The notes beneath the pieces were generated by a model. That model ran no database searches, was not told the DNA's origin, and worked only from the letters and a program-made list of their open reading frames with translations. This document shows positions 55,768 through 64,000 of a DNA stretch of 64,000 nt, one piece after another. Numbering within the stretch: position 1 is the stretch's first letter; every line of letters starts with the position of its first letter. Source of the stretch: Melioribacteraceae bacterium (GTDB lineage: Bacteria; Bacteroidota; Ignavibacteria; Ignavibacteriales; Melioribacteraceae); assembly GCA_023230485.1 (NCBI GenBank), contig JALNXG010000006.1, positions 26,252-90,251 of the forward strand. The letters are read 5' to 3'. The position numbers and the translations under genes were made by a program.

Positions 55768-57831
55768 ATGAAGAAATTGCTGTTCCTACTTACTATGTTT
55801 GTTTTCGTTACCGGATGCAATGCTCAGGCGCCTGAATCGGTATTAGATAAAGACCATAAAATAGATACTAATAAAGTGATTGCACCGGATGAATTTTTAG
55901 TCCGCAAGAATCAGCTTTTAACAAACCTCCTTTCAAACTATCATTATCGTAAATCCACACTTAACGATTCCCTCTCGGTATTGATATTTGATGACTACCT
56001 TAAATCAATGGATAGTCAGAAATTGTATTTTTATAAATCAGATATCGATGGATTTGAGAAATACAAAACTATGATAGATGATTTTTTAAAAATGGGTAAT
56101 CTTAATCCCGCCTATGAGATATTTAACGTTTATAAAAAACGTCTTGGAGAAAGGGTTCGCTATGTAAAAGAACTATTAAAAACAGAATTTGATTTTACTA
56201 AAGAAGAATCCTTTACACTCGATAGAGAAAAAGCATTTTGGATGGAAAATGAAAAACAGATGGATGAAGAGTGGCGGTTAAGAATAAAAAATGAAGCTCT
56301 TAACTTGAAACTATCGGGTAAAGATTGGAAAGGTACGGCGGATGTTCTCGGTAAGAGATATGATAATTATTACAAATTAATTTTGCAGTACGAAGCAGAA
56401 GATGTATTCCAATTATATATGAATTCATTTGCAGAAGTTTATGATCCGCATTCAAACTATTTATCTCCATCATCCTCTGACGCTTTTAATATAAGCATGA
56501 AGCTTTCTTTGGAAGGTATAGGTGCTACACTTCGTTTTGAGAATGATTATACAACGGTCGTATCAATCGTACCGGGAGGACCGGCGGCTAAAAGTGGCTT
56601 AATAAAAGAGGAAGATAGAATAGTTGCCGTGGCACAAAATGATGATGGTGAGTTCGTGGATGTTGTTGGTTGGAGATTAGATGATACTATTCAATTAATT
56701 CGAGGTAAGAAAGGAACAGTCGTACGCCTTTCGATTCTTAAAAAAGAAGATGGAATGAATGCAATTCCAAAAGAGATAAGGATAGTTAGAGATAAAGTGA
56801 AACTCGAAGAGCAGGCAGCAAAAGATGAGATAATAAATATAGAAGAAAACGGAAGGCCATTCAAGCTTGGTGTGATTAAACTGCCTTCTTTCTATAGCGA
56901 TTTTGAAGCAGCTCGAAATGGAGACCCTGACTATAAGAGTACAACAAAAGATGTGAAAAAAATTTTAGATAAATTCAAAACAGAAAAAGTTGATGGTGTA
57001 ATACTTGATCTTAGAAATAATGGTGGAGGTTCACTTCAAGAGGCGATCTCATTAACGGGATTATTTATTAAAGATGGTCCAGTCGTTCAGGTGAAAAATT
57101 CCAATGGTGAAGTGGAAGTGGATAAAGACCCCGATCCAGCCATTGTTTATGATGGACCAATAGCGGTTATGGTGAATAGATTCAGTGCTTCAGCGAGTGA
57201 GATTTTTTCAGCAGCAATTCAGGATTATGGACGTGGATTAATTATCGGCGAAAATTCTTATGGCAAAGGGACGGTACAAAATCTAATCGATTTAAGCCGA
57301 TTCTTAAGTAATAAAGAAAAATCGGGCGAATTGAAAATTACCATCGCGAAGTTTTATAGAATTAATGGAAGCAGTACACAAAATCTTGGAGTTGAACCGG
57401 ATATAGAATTGCCATCATTATATGATAAGCATGAATATGGAGAAAGCTCGAAGCCAAGTGCACTTCCATGGGATAAAATAGCGTCTTCCGATTATCAAAA
57501 ATATGGCAATCTTACAAAATATATACCTGAACTAGAAAAGAAGCATTTGACCAGAATAGAAAAAGATCCGCAGTACGAATTTGTAAAACAGGATATCGAA
57601 GAATACAAAGAAATAAAAGCTATGAAGACTTTTTCTTTAAATGAAGATGTAAGGAAAGCTGAAAAAGAAAAAGCAGAAAAAAGAAAAAAAGAGCGTGATG
57701 AAGCAAAGAAAAACACACTGAAACTTCAGAACAAAGAAGAAGTTAACGTAAAGAAAGAATTATTAGATGATTTTGATCTGAAGGAGACCGGAAATATACT
57801 TGCAGATTTTATTATGTCAAAAGCGGGTTGA
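55768..57831 (+). CDS. prc: C-terminal processing protease (S41, Prc/Tsp type), lipoprotein
   Basis: The 687-residue protease has a lipoprotein signal (lipobox VTGC). A helical N-terminal part covers about 30-230. A PDZ domain follows (ISMKLSLEGIGATLRFENDY, IVPGGPAAKSGLIKEEDRIV). The S41 catalytic core has LRNNGGGSLQEAISLTGLFI, nucleophile Ser in FSASASEIFSAAIQDYGRG and Lys in IIGENSYGKGTVQNL. A Prc-type C-terminal domain (about 550-660) ends in a Lys/Glu coiled coil. It should degrade or trim proteins in the periplasm. Length fits E. coli Prc, not the shorter CtpA. Confidence 0.93.
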   Translation: MKKLLFLLTMFVFVTGCNAQAPESVLDKDHKIDTNKVIAPDEFLVRKNQLLTNLLSNYHYRKSTLNDSLSVLIFDDYLKSMDSQKLYFYKSDIDGFEKYKTMIDDFLKMGNLNPAYEIFNVYKKRLGERVRYVKELLKTEFDFTKEESFTLDREKAFWMENEKQMDEEWRLRIKNEALNLKLSGKDWKGTADVLGKRYDNYYKLILQYEAEDVFQLYMNSFAEVYDPHSNYLSPSSSDAFNISMKLSLEGIGATLRFENDYTTVVSIVPGGPAAKSGLIKEEDRIVAVAQNDDGEFVDVVGWRLDDTIQLIRGKKGTVVRLSILKKEDGMNAIPKEIRIVRDKVKLEEQAAKDEIINIEENGRPFKLGVIKLPSFYSDFEAARNGDPDYKSTTKDVKKILDKFKTEKVDGVILDLRNNGGGSLQEAISLTGLFIKDGPVVQVKNSNGEVEVDKDPDPAIVYDGPIAVMVNRFSASASEIFSAAIQDYGRGLIIGENSYGKGTVQNLIDLSRFLSNKEKSGELKITIAKFYRINGSSTQNLGVEPDIELPSLYDKHEYGESSKPSALPWDKIASSDYQKYGNLTKYIPELEKKHLTRIEKDPQYEFVKQDIEEYKEIKAMKTFSLNEDVRKAEKEKAEKRKKERDEAKKNTLKLQNKEEVNVKKELLDDFDLKETGNILADFIMSKAG

Positions 57832-57891
57832 TATTTCCTTTTAAATTTTATTTTTATTATATTTTTGTGCTAAAATAACGGAGATTATAAA

Positions 57892-58050
57892 ATGGCTAAG
57901 ACCCAATCCTTTGGAGACAAAGCTAAAGGCAAAAAACAATCAGCATTTACAAACGTAAAAGTGATTAAGACTGTGAAAGCAGGTAAAAGTTATAAATTTC
58001 ATGAAAAATTTGTAAAGCTCGATGATATGAGTAAGGTAACAACCTTATAA
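57892..58050 (+). CDS. Small basic protein, 52 residues, unknown function
   Basis: ATG 57892 follows ACGGAG at 57878-57883 with good spacing. The product starts MAKTQSFGDKAKGKKQSAFT, continues NVKVIKTVKAGKSYKFHEKF and ends VKLDDMSKVTTL. It has 14 lysines and almost no hydrophobic stretch. A terminator follows 6 bases after the stop, so this is a complete little gene or the last cistron after prc. The size, the Met-Ala-Lys start and the K-x-[IV]-K-x-VK pattern recall the small ribosome-linked DUF4295 proteins of Bacteroidota. The likeness is weak and the function unknown. Confidence 0.75.
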   Translation: MAKTQSFGDKAKGKKQSAFTNVKVIKTVKAGKSYKFHEKFVKLDDMSKVTTL

Positions 58051-58055
58051 TAAAG

Positions 58056-58085
58056 AAGCTGCTTTGAAAGAGGCAGCTTTTTTTG
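58056..58085 (+). terminator. Intrinsic terminator after the small basic protein gene
   Basis: Stem AAGCTGC (58056-58062) / GCAGCTT (about 58073-58079), 10-base loop, T tract to about 58084. Confidence 0.85.
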
Positions 58086-58448
58086 TTTTAAAGATATCCT
58101 TCTCAAACCCTATTACTTTGTAACTCTTTAATTCTAAAATAATTACGTAAACCAAACTTATCCCAAACCTAGACCTTTTATAAGAATCTTCTTCGAGGAG
58201 AATAACTTGTATAGATATAACTCTGCTATCTCGATCTGACTTTTAATCATCCCCTCTATGACAATAAAGGAAATAATTACACTCATATAACTGGCACATT
58301 ATTTTCTTAAATAATTACTGTTTTTACTTTGACATTAACCTACAATTTCTTATCTTGAATTAGGATAGATATCTCAAGACTTTTATAATTAAAATTCTAA
58401 AGAATCTCTGTTAGTTTTTTCTAAAAAATAGTGAGGTGGAAAATGGTA
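58086..58448. other. Long intergenic region, no gene seen
   Basis: About 360 AT-rich bases between the terminator at 58085 and the aminomutase-like gene. I find no open frame with a start and ribosome site on either strand, no tRNA and no riboswitch-like motif. A TTGACA near 58338 followed 16 bases later by TATCTT is a fair promoter candidate for the next gene, with a leader of about 75 bases. Confidence 0.5.
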
Positions 58449-59837
58449 ATGCCGAAAAAACTCAAACTCTATGGCTTGAGGAATATCGACGATATTCCAC
58501 AATTCAAGTTACTCTCACCCGAACTTAGGTTCAGTTCAAAAGTAGTTGCAAATGTACTTCCATTTCGGACAAATAATTATGTAGTAGATGAATTAATAAA
58601 TTGGGACAATGTACCTAACGATCCGATGTTTCAATTAACTTTTATGCAAAAGGGAATGTTAGAAGAAGAAGATTTTAATACTATGGCGGATCTCTTAAAA
58701 AGGGATGCACCAAAGGAAGAAATTAGTAAAGCGGCGAATCTAATAAGGGAAAAATTAAATCCGCATCCGGCAGCACAGCGTACAGCTAATATGTCAGTTT
58801 ATAATGATGAGGTTTTGCTTCCGGGAGTGCAACACAAATACAAAGAGATCGCTCTTGTATTTCCATCGAGCAGTCAAACCTGCCATGCATATTGCACCTT
58901 CTGTTTCCGATGGGCACAATTTACGGGTAATACCGATATTAAATTTGCTACACACGAATCGAAAATATTCCTAAAATATATTCGTGATCATAAAGAACTT
59001 ACCGATATACTTTTCACGGGTGGTGATCCGATGGTGATGAATTTAGAAAAATTAAAAACTTATATAGAGCCATTGCTAGGGGAAGATTATGCACATATCA
59101 GAAACATTAGAATTGGTACAAAATCGATTGCATATTGGCCATATAAATATGTAACTGATCCGGAAGCTGATGAATTGATTAAGTTCTTCGGTCAGATTAC
59201 AGCCGCAGGAAAACATTTATCAATAATGGGGCATTTTAATCATTGGGTAGAATCCTCAACAGAAGTGGCGCACGAAGCAATCAAAAGAATACTATCGAGC
59301 GGTGCAGTAATCAGAACTCAATCACCATTAATTAAACATATTAATGATGATGCAAGTGTCTGGTCGAGAATGTGGCTAGATCATTTAAGTTTAGGCTTAG
59401 TGCCATATTATATGTTCGTAGAAAGAGATACAGGTGCAAGAAAATATTTCGCCGTACCTCTATATAAAGTATTTAATATATTCCAGAAAGCATATTCGAG
59501 TGTAACAGGATTATGCCGAACAGTTAGAGGTCCTTCAATGTCAGCTACTCCGGGTAAAATAAGCATTGATGGAATTGCCGAAATTAATGGCGAGAAAGTT
59601 TTTGTTCTTAATTTTATCAGAGGAAGAAATCGTTCGTGGGTAAGGCGTCCTTTCTTTGCCAAATATGACGAAAATGCAATCTGGTTTGATGATTTAGTTC
59701 CTGCATTCGGAAAGAATAAATTCTTCTTTGATGAGGAATTAAAGAATATTATACATGATAAAGAAGAAACTATTAATGCAGCATTATTAAAAAATCAGGA
59801 AGCATCGGAAGATGAATCACAATCCGGGGCTGCCTAA
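58449..59837 (+). CDS. Radical SAM enzyme of the lysine-2,3-aminomutase (KamA) family, altered substrate residues
   Basis: The 462-residue protein has the radical SAM cluster motif CxxxCxxC in TCHAYCTFCFRW (about residue 145), LFTGGDPMVMNLEKL, IRNIRIGTKSIAYWP, and the PLP-lysine region SATPGKISIDG (about 368). In Clostridium lysine aminomutase, two Asp residues bind the substrate side-chain amine (in YQCDLS and VVDAPGGGGK). Ungapped alignment puts Arg at the first (VERDTG) and Ser at the second (GPSMSATPGK). A substrate other than lysine is therefore likely, perhaps an acidic or neutral amino acid. AGGTGG at 58434-58439 fits ATG 58449 best. An ATG at 58443 and a GTG at 58431 are alternatives. 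It precedes a MocR regulator and an aminotransferase. Confidence 0.85.
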   Translation: MPKKLKLYGLRNIDDIPQFKLLSPELRFSSKVVANVLPFRTNNYVVDELINWDNVPNDPMFQLTFMQKGMLEEEDFNTMADLLKRDAPKEEISKAANLIREKLNPHPAAQRTANMSVYNDEVLLPGVQHKYKEIALVFPSSSQTCHAYCTFCFRWAQFTGNTDIKFATHESKIFLKYIRDHKELTDILFTGGDPMVMNLEKLKTYIEPLLGEDYAHIRNIRIGTKSIAYWPYKYVTDPEADELIKFFGQITAAGKHLSIMGHFNHWVESSTEVAHEAIKRILSSGAVIRTQSPLIKHINDDASVWSRMWLDHLSLGLVPYYMFVERDTGARKYFAVPLYKVFNIFQKAYSSVTGLCRTVRGPSMSATPGKISIDGIAEINGEKVFVLNFIRGRNRSWVRRPFFAKYDENAIWFDDLVPAFGKNKFFFDEELKNIIHDKEETINAALLKNQEASEDESQSGAA

Positions 59838-59883
59838 GTAACAAGAAATAAATAGCAGTGAAAACTCAAGATAAGTGTAATAA

Positions 59884-59937
59884 TTGGCTCTCTTAGACAA
59901 CCAAAGAATTGGCTGTTTTTAGGGAGCCAAATTTTAT
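59884..59937 (+). promoter_or_regulatory. Long hairpin with alternative pairings between the aminomutase-like gene and the MocR gene
   Basis: TTGGCTCTCT (59884-59893) pairs with AGGGAGCCAA (59921-59930), with one G-U. Inside, ACAACCAA (59897-59904) can pair with TTGGCTGT (59909-59916) with one mismatch. TTGGCT at 59909-59914 can instead pair with AGCCAA at 59925-59930, giving a hairpin just before the A/T-rich tract at 59931. The choice between these resembles an attenuator, or it may be a plain bidirectional terminator. Confidence 0.5.
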
Positions 59938-59970
59938 ATATTTTCAGTTTAGAAATGTCGGAGTTTTTAG

Positions 59971-61458
59971 ATGCTTATCCTGAATTTAGACCGGAATAGC
60001 GACATACCATTATTCAAGCAGGTCTTCCATCAATTGAAGGAAAAAATTGATAGCGAAACCCTGAAGCCGGGCTATGTACTTCCCCCCACCCGTACATTTG
60101 CAGATCACCTAGGTGTAAACCGCACTACAATTTATAAAGCATATCAAGAATTATGGGCATTCGGATATATCGAAAGCCGATCCGGGTCTTATTCTTATGT
60201 ACGACAGAGAAGAGAGCTAAAATCTCCCGCAACCGAAAAAAAAGGGGGAACAATTAATTGGACTGACCGAGTTAATCCACTTTCTGAAGAAGTCCATATT
60301 ATGTTCGGTAATATCAATTATCCATTCAGCGAAGAAAGGGAAAAATTTGAAGGGATCGATTTCGGTCGCCTCCATCCAGATACAAGAATATTCCCCGTAA
60401 AAGAATTTAATAAATCCTTAAGCCGAATTATCGCCAAAGAGAGCGATATGGTTTTTGATTATGGTGAATGTAATGGACTTTATTCGCTTAGGGAATATAT
60501 TGCAAGCCGATTGCGATCTCATAGTATTTCAGTCAGCTCGAAAGAAATACTAATTACTAATGGGGCACAAAATGCTCTTGATCTATTAATGAAATTATTA
60601 GTTAAGCCCGGTTCGCGTGTATTTGTAGAATCACCGACTTATGGAATGATTTTTCCTTTATTGAAATACTATAACTGCGAAATCGTAGAAATACCGATGA
60701 AAAAAGATGGAGTGGATTTAGCGGTATTAGAGAGTGAATTGAAAAAAGGGATTCCAATATTTTTCTATACTATGCCGAATTTTCAGAATCCAACGGGAGT
60801 AACCACAAGTCAAGAGCATCGGGAACAGCTTATCGCACTATGCGAAAAGTATAATATGCTTATAGTCGAAGATGCTTTTGAAGAAGAGATGAAATATTTC
60901 GGTAAGGTATCTCTTCCGATTAAATCGATGGATATAAATCAATTAGTAATTTATGTCGGAAGTTTTTCTAAGATATTATTCCCCGGTATTCGTCTTGGCT
61001 GGATAGCTGCGGATATTGAATGTATTAATCGGCTTTCTACTCTTAAACGATTCAGCGATATTAGCTCTACTTTGCCGGAGCAGGCGGCACTCGCCGATTT
61101 CTGTAATTCCGGGCAGTATGAACTCCACATAAAAAGAATTCATAAGATTTACCGTAAAAGGATGATACTTGCTGTTCAGGAAATGGATAAAAAAATTAAA
61201 AACAAAAACGTTACCTGGATAGAACCGAATGGTGGATTTACTGTCTGGCTTACGATGAAAAACGTAAAACAAAATTATGACGAATTGAATAAAATATGTT
61301 TATCTTATAAAGTAAGAGTGGCAATGGGAAAAGATTTCTTCGCTTACCCTGAAGTAAAAAAGTATGTCCGTCTCTCTATTTCAAGCTTGAATGAAGAGGA
61401 AATTATTGAGGGTATTGACCGGTTATCTAAAGCAATAAAACAAATATATATTAATTGA
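59971..61458 (+). CDS. MocR-type (GntR HTH plus fold-type I aminotransferase) transcriptional regulator
   Basis: The 495-residue protein joins an N-terminal GntR winged helix (about 1-80, YVLPPTRTFADHLGVNRTTI, YKAYQELWAFGYIESRSGSY) to a PLP-binding aminotransferase-like domain (about 115-490) with TNGAQNALDLLMKLLVKPGS, YTMPNFQNPTGVT and the Schiff-base lysine in VGSFSKILFPGIRLGW. Such proteins usually sense an amino acid or vitamin B6 and control neighbouring genes. The flanking aminomutase-like and aminotransferase genes are the likely targets. The lysine is intact, so PLP binding is expected. Confidence 0.93.
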   Translation: MLILNLDRNSDIPLFKQVFHQLKEKIDSETLKPGYVLPPTRTFADHLGVNRTTIYKAYQELWAFGYIESRSGSYSYVRQRRELKSPATEKKGGTINWTDRVNPLSEEVHIMFGNINYPFSEEREKFEGIDFGRLHPDTRIFPVKEFNKSLSRIIAKESDMVFDYGECNGLYSLREYIASRLRSHSISVSSKEILITNGAQNALDLLMKLLVKPGSRVFVESPTYGMIFPLLKYYNCEIVEIPMKKDGVDLAVLESELKKGIPIFFYTMPNFQNPTGVTTSQEHREQLIALCEKYNMLIVEDAFEEEMKYFGKVSLPIKSMDINQLVIYVGSFSKILFPGIRLGWIAADIECINRLSTLKRFSDISSTLPEQAALADFCNSGQYELHIKRIHKIYRKRMILAVQEMDKKIKNKNVTWIEPNGGFTVWLTMKNVKQNYDELNKICLSYKVRVAMGKDFFAYPEVKKYVRLSISSLNEEEIIEGIDRLSKAIKQIYIN

Positions 61459-61482
61459 AAATGTATTAATTAGGAGGCAATT

Positions 61483-62685
61483 ATGGATTTCGACAAAATA
61501 TTAGCTACGAGGACATCGCATATCAAGGCAAGCGCAATAAGAGAACTGCTAAAATTAGCAGCTATGCCGGGAATGATTTCGCTTGGAGGCGGACTTCCTT
61601 CCCCGGATAGTTTCCCGATGGAATTAATACCAAAATTAACCGATATAGTATTAAAAAAATATGGTTCTTGCGCTCTGCAATATGATAGGACCGAAGGTTT
61701 TAATCCTCTACGTTATGCACTTCTCGATTACTTAAAAGGAAAAGGAATTGAAGCCGAATTAGATAATGTTTATATAACGAGCGGCTCGCAGGGATTTTTG
61801 GATGCAATCGGTAAATTATTAATCTCTCCCGGGGATTATGTGGCAGTAGAAGGACCAACATATCTTGCAGCTTTACAGGCATTTAATGCTTATGAAGCAA
61901 AATATGTAAAAATTGAAACTGATGATGAAGGATTAATTCCGGAATCCTTAGAAGAGATAATTGATAATTATCCTATCAAGTTTGCTTATACCGTACCGAC
62001 ATTTCAGAATCCATCGGGCAAAACAATCGGCTTAAAGAGAAGACAACAGATAGCTGAAATAATTAAGAAATATGATATTCTTTTGGTGGAAGACGATCCA
62101 TATAGCGCACTTCGTTATAAAGGGGAGGAGCTTCCTTCGATTCAATCTATGGCTCAAAGTAATGTAATCTATGCTTCCACATTTTCAAAGATATTCGCTC
62201 CGGGTCTTCGAGTAGGATTTTTTGTTGCTCCGCAGCAATTAGGCAAATGGATGGTAATCGTAAAACAGGGAGTGGATTTAAATACTTGCACTTATGCTCA
62301 GGCATTAGCTGCTGAATATCTGCTCGGCGGATATGTCCCCGGTCAAGTAAATAAAATTATTGAGTTATATCGTCCAAAATTAGAAGCAATGATTACCGCA
62401 GTAGAAAAACATTTCCCTGATGGATGCGAATTTACAAAACCTGATGGCGGTATGTTCTTGTGGGTTAAAGGTCCTAAAGGTATCGATATGGAAGATATTT
62501 ATAATATAACGATCGAAAAGAAAGTAGGATTCGTACCGGGTAAATTCTTCTATCCTAATCCGGTAGATGGAATTGAAACGATGCGTCTGAATTTTACTAA
62601 TGTCAGCGAAGAGCAGATAGACCAATCAATCCGTATAATCGGTGAATCAATAAAAGAAGTAATGGAGCATCAGTTGATAGTATAG
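61483..62685 (+). CDS. PLP-dependent aminotransferase, class I (2-aminoadipate / aromatic type)
   Basis: The 400-residue enzyme starts MDFDKILATRTSHIKASAIR and has ISLGGGLPSPDSFP, ITSGSQGFLDAIGKLLISPG, YTVPTFQNPSGKTIG, VEDDPYSALRYKGEELPS and the PLP lysine in ASTFSKIFAPGLRVGF, ending with GGMFLWVKGPKGID and LNFTNVSEEQID. This is the LysN/KAT-like subgroup that accepts 2-aminoadipate, aromatic or branched amino acids. A strong AGGAGG precedes its ATG, 24 bases after the MocR gene, so the two are cotranscribed. Confidence 0.92.
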   Translation: MDFDKILATRTSHIKASAIRELLKLAAMPGMISLGGGLPSPDSFPMELIPKLTDIVLKKYGSCALQYDRTEGFNPLRYALLDYLKGKGIEAELDNVYITSGSQGFLDAIGKLLISPGDYVAVEGPTYLAALQAFNAYEAKYVKIETDDEGLIPESLEEIIDNYPIKFAYTVPTFQNPSGKTIGLKRRQQIAEIIKKYDILLVEDDPYSALRYKGEELPSIQSMAQSNVIYASTFSKIFAPGLRVGFFVAPQQLGKWMVIVKQGVDLNTCTYAQALAAEYLLGGYVPGQVNKIIELYRPKLEAMITAVEKHFPDGCEFTKPDGGMFLWVKGPKGIDMEDIYNITIEKKVGFVPGKFFYPNPVDGIETMRLNFTNVSEEQIDQSIRIIGESIKEVMEHQLIV

Positions 62686-62784
62686 TGCAAAAATATTGGG
62701 ATTGTTTTTGACGTCTCTCTTTATATCTTGGTAATTGATTACAATTTATTATCGGCTTATTAAAATTTACTTAAGGTAAATGCT

Positions 62785-63606
62785 ATGATTATAAAAGACT
62801 ATTTTTCCATTTTAGAATTGCTCCAACCTTTAAGAAATATACTTGCCATATTAGTGATAATCTCCTTTGCTTATTTTTTAAATAGCTGCAATGCCGAGGA
62901 AAATAAGATTGTAGAACCAAAAATTGAAGAAACTAAAGTAGATACCTTAATACCTCTAAATGTGGGTAATTATTGGATTTATAATACTTATTATTATAAT
63001 AAAAATGATAGTAGTTATGGTAATCCTTTTTATTTAAAAAGTGGATTTATAATTGATGGAAAGATGGAAGTGAATTCTAAAGATAAAAAAGTAACGGCAT
63101 ATAAATTATTTACTTGTGGTGAGGATTTGGAACCTTCATTTAACAACACCCCAAAATTGTTTCAAGGAAGTAAATTAATTTATCAAGAAAAAGATGGGAT
63201 TTATCTTTATGGGAAAGAAAAATACGATTCGCTTATTACTTCTGATGACGAATTAATCTTCACAACTAAATATGGAACAGGAAAAGAATATAGAGCACAT
63301 AAATTTTATTATTCTACAGCGGGTGATTTGTATGGTATTCCTTTTGATACAGTATTGACAAATTACGAATTCATTTCAACTGATTCATTGATATCAACAC
63401 CAGCAGGTGATTTCAGATGCTTTGTATTTAAAATGGCCTATTTTGATTTTAAACCAATTTCAAGAGACGAAATATTTTACTTTATTTGTCCAAAAATTGG
63501 AATAGTTGCAATGACAAGTAAGGTATATCATTATAATTCACGAAATTATACTCCAACAAAAAAAATACTATTAACAGACTATAAAATAAAAAAGGATGGT
63601 TTATGA
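62785..63606 (+). CDS. Lipoprotein of unknown function
   Basis: The 273-residue protein has a hydrophobic segment at about 15-33 ending in LNSC, a usable lipobox, although the preceding 15 residues are long for a signal peptide, so a later start is possible. After an acidic spacer comes LIPLNVGNYWIYNTYYY, a phrase common at the start of beta-rich Ignavibacteria lipoproteins, and later TPAGDFRCFVFKMAYF and ICPKIGIVAMTSKVY. Function unknown. The stop overlaps the next ATG by 4 bases (ATGA), coupling it to the metallopeptidase gene. Confidence 0.65.
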   Translation: MIIKDYFSILELLQPLRNILAILVIISFAYFLNSCNAEENKIVEPKIEETKVDTLIPLNVGNYWIYNTYYYNKNDSSYGNPFYLKSGFIIDGKMEVNSKDKKVTAYKLFTCGEDLEPSFNNTPKLFQGSKLIYQEKDGIYLYGKEKYDSLITSDDELIFTTKYGTGKEYRAHKFYYSTAGDLYGIPFDTVLTNYEFISTDSLISTPAGDFRCFVFKMAYFDFKPISRDEIFYFICPKIGIVAMTSKVYHYNSRNYTPTKKILLTDYKIKKDGL

Positions 63607-64000
63607 AAAATCTATTTTCTACCATTATTTTTGCTTTATTTTTTACGGTTACAATTAATTCTCAAATACAATTGTTTGAAGACAAAACAGATAGTTATGT
63701 TTTTTCGAGTGATGTACAGAAAAAATAAATAGTAATAATAGTATTACATCAATAAAAACGACTGACCCGGTAAAAATATTTGTTGCTTATACACCTGCAT
63801 CTGCATCAGGCATTGATGACTTACTTATTTCCTGCACGGAAATAACAAAGGAGTCGCTTAATAGGAGCCAAATTTCATCAGACATAGAAATAGTAGGAAG
63901 TCAACAGTTGGCATATACAGAAAGTACAGATGCATCAACCGACTTAAATCGGTTTGTATCCATAAATGATGGATATTTAGATGAAATACATAGTTTACGC
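63603..64000 (+). pseudogene. Secreted reprolysin-like zinc metallopeptidase, frameshifted and cut by the window end
   Basis: ATG 63603 opens a signal peptide (MKNLFSTIIFALFFTVTINS), but the frame stops at TAA 63726-63728 after 41 residues. Directly after, another frame without a start encodes PVKIFVAYTPASASGIDDLL, a nearby SLNRSQISSDIEIVG and DGYLDEIHSLR, running off the end. This is the N-terminus of the reprolysin-like / peptidyl-Asp metalloendopeptidase catalytic domain (vlvvYTp ... nqSyvns ... ldevh.lR pattern). Adding one A to the A6 run at 63720-63725 joins the frames exactly. The HExxH site would lie beyond the window. Causes may be a sequencing error, a recent mutation or slippage. 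Confidence 0.7.

Noticed and set aside
1..64000. Mobile elements, CRISPR arrays, prophage or integrase genes
   Set aside because: No transposase, integrase, phage structural gene, terminal inverted repeats or regular spacer-repeat array was seen.

Overview
The window looks like chromosomal DNA from a member of the Ignavibacteria / Bacteroidota-Chlorobi lineage. It is AT-rich, genes sit close together in short co-directional runs, and Shine-Dalgarno sites are present but uneven in strength. A 1006-residue secreted protein (17504-20524) ends in a type IX secretion sorting domain with the NYPNPFNP signature common in that lineage. Many envelope proteins carry lipoboxes. I see no insertion sequence, prophage, CRISPR array, tRNA or rRNA gene. 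The only structural RNA found is RNase P RNA (rnpB, minus strand, 41674-42148).

Layout. 1-8.3 kb: start of a sigma factor on the minus strand, a cyclic-nucleotide-binding/GAF histidine kinase-like protein whose phospho-acceptor histidine is replaced by glutamine, miaA, a family-2-like glycosyltransferase, a glycyl-tRNA synthetase with no usual start codon, and a CHASE2 sensor without an output domain. 8.3-11.5 kb (minus): an M61-like peptidase and an isocitrate dehydrogenase. 11.7-16.1 kb: an active/inactive pair of M16 peptidases and a Na+/Ca2+ exchanger. 16.4-20.5 kb: a surface lipoprotein coupled to the T9SS-exported protein. 20.6-28.6 kb: a GAF histidine kinase with its LuxR-type regulator, a lone receiver, and a complete TolC/adaptor/RND efflux operon. 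28.9-38.3 kb: a HAD phosphatase and a 2903-residue cyclic beta-1,2-glucan synthase. 38.4-43.3 kb (minus): ArsC-like protein, ruvA, ruvC, recJ, rnpB and an AI-2E/PerM family membrane protein. 43.5-54.3 kb: a multi-PAS kinase, an unknown lipoprotein, DUF502 and GH5 genes, dgt, then a minus-strand run (metallophosphoesterase, enoyl-CoA hydratase-like, HAD phosphatase, DUF1761, Ntn asparaginase). 54.4-64 kb: a C1 peptidase, a Prc-type protease, a 52-residue basic protein, a divergent lysine-2,3-aminomutase-like radical SAM enzyme followed by a MocR-type regulator and an aminotransferase, and finally a lipoprotein coupled to a frameshifted, truncated metallopeptidase.

The most useful observations are the glyS start problem (probable AUC start), the Gln-for-His substitution in the first kinase, the aminomutase-like enzyme with altered substrate residues inside a PLP-enzyme cluster that has an attenuator-like hairpin, the glucan synthase next to a possible glucose-1-phosphate phosphatase, the unannotated 52-residue protein, and the one-base frameshift in the last gene. 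Assignments rest on motif recognition by eye. No database search or structure prediction was run.
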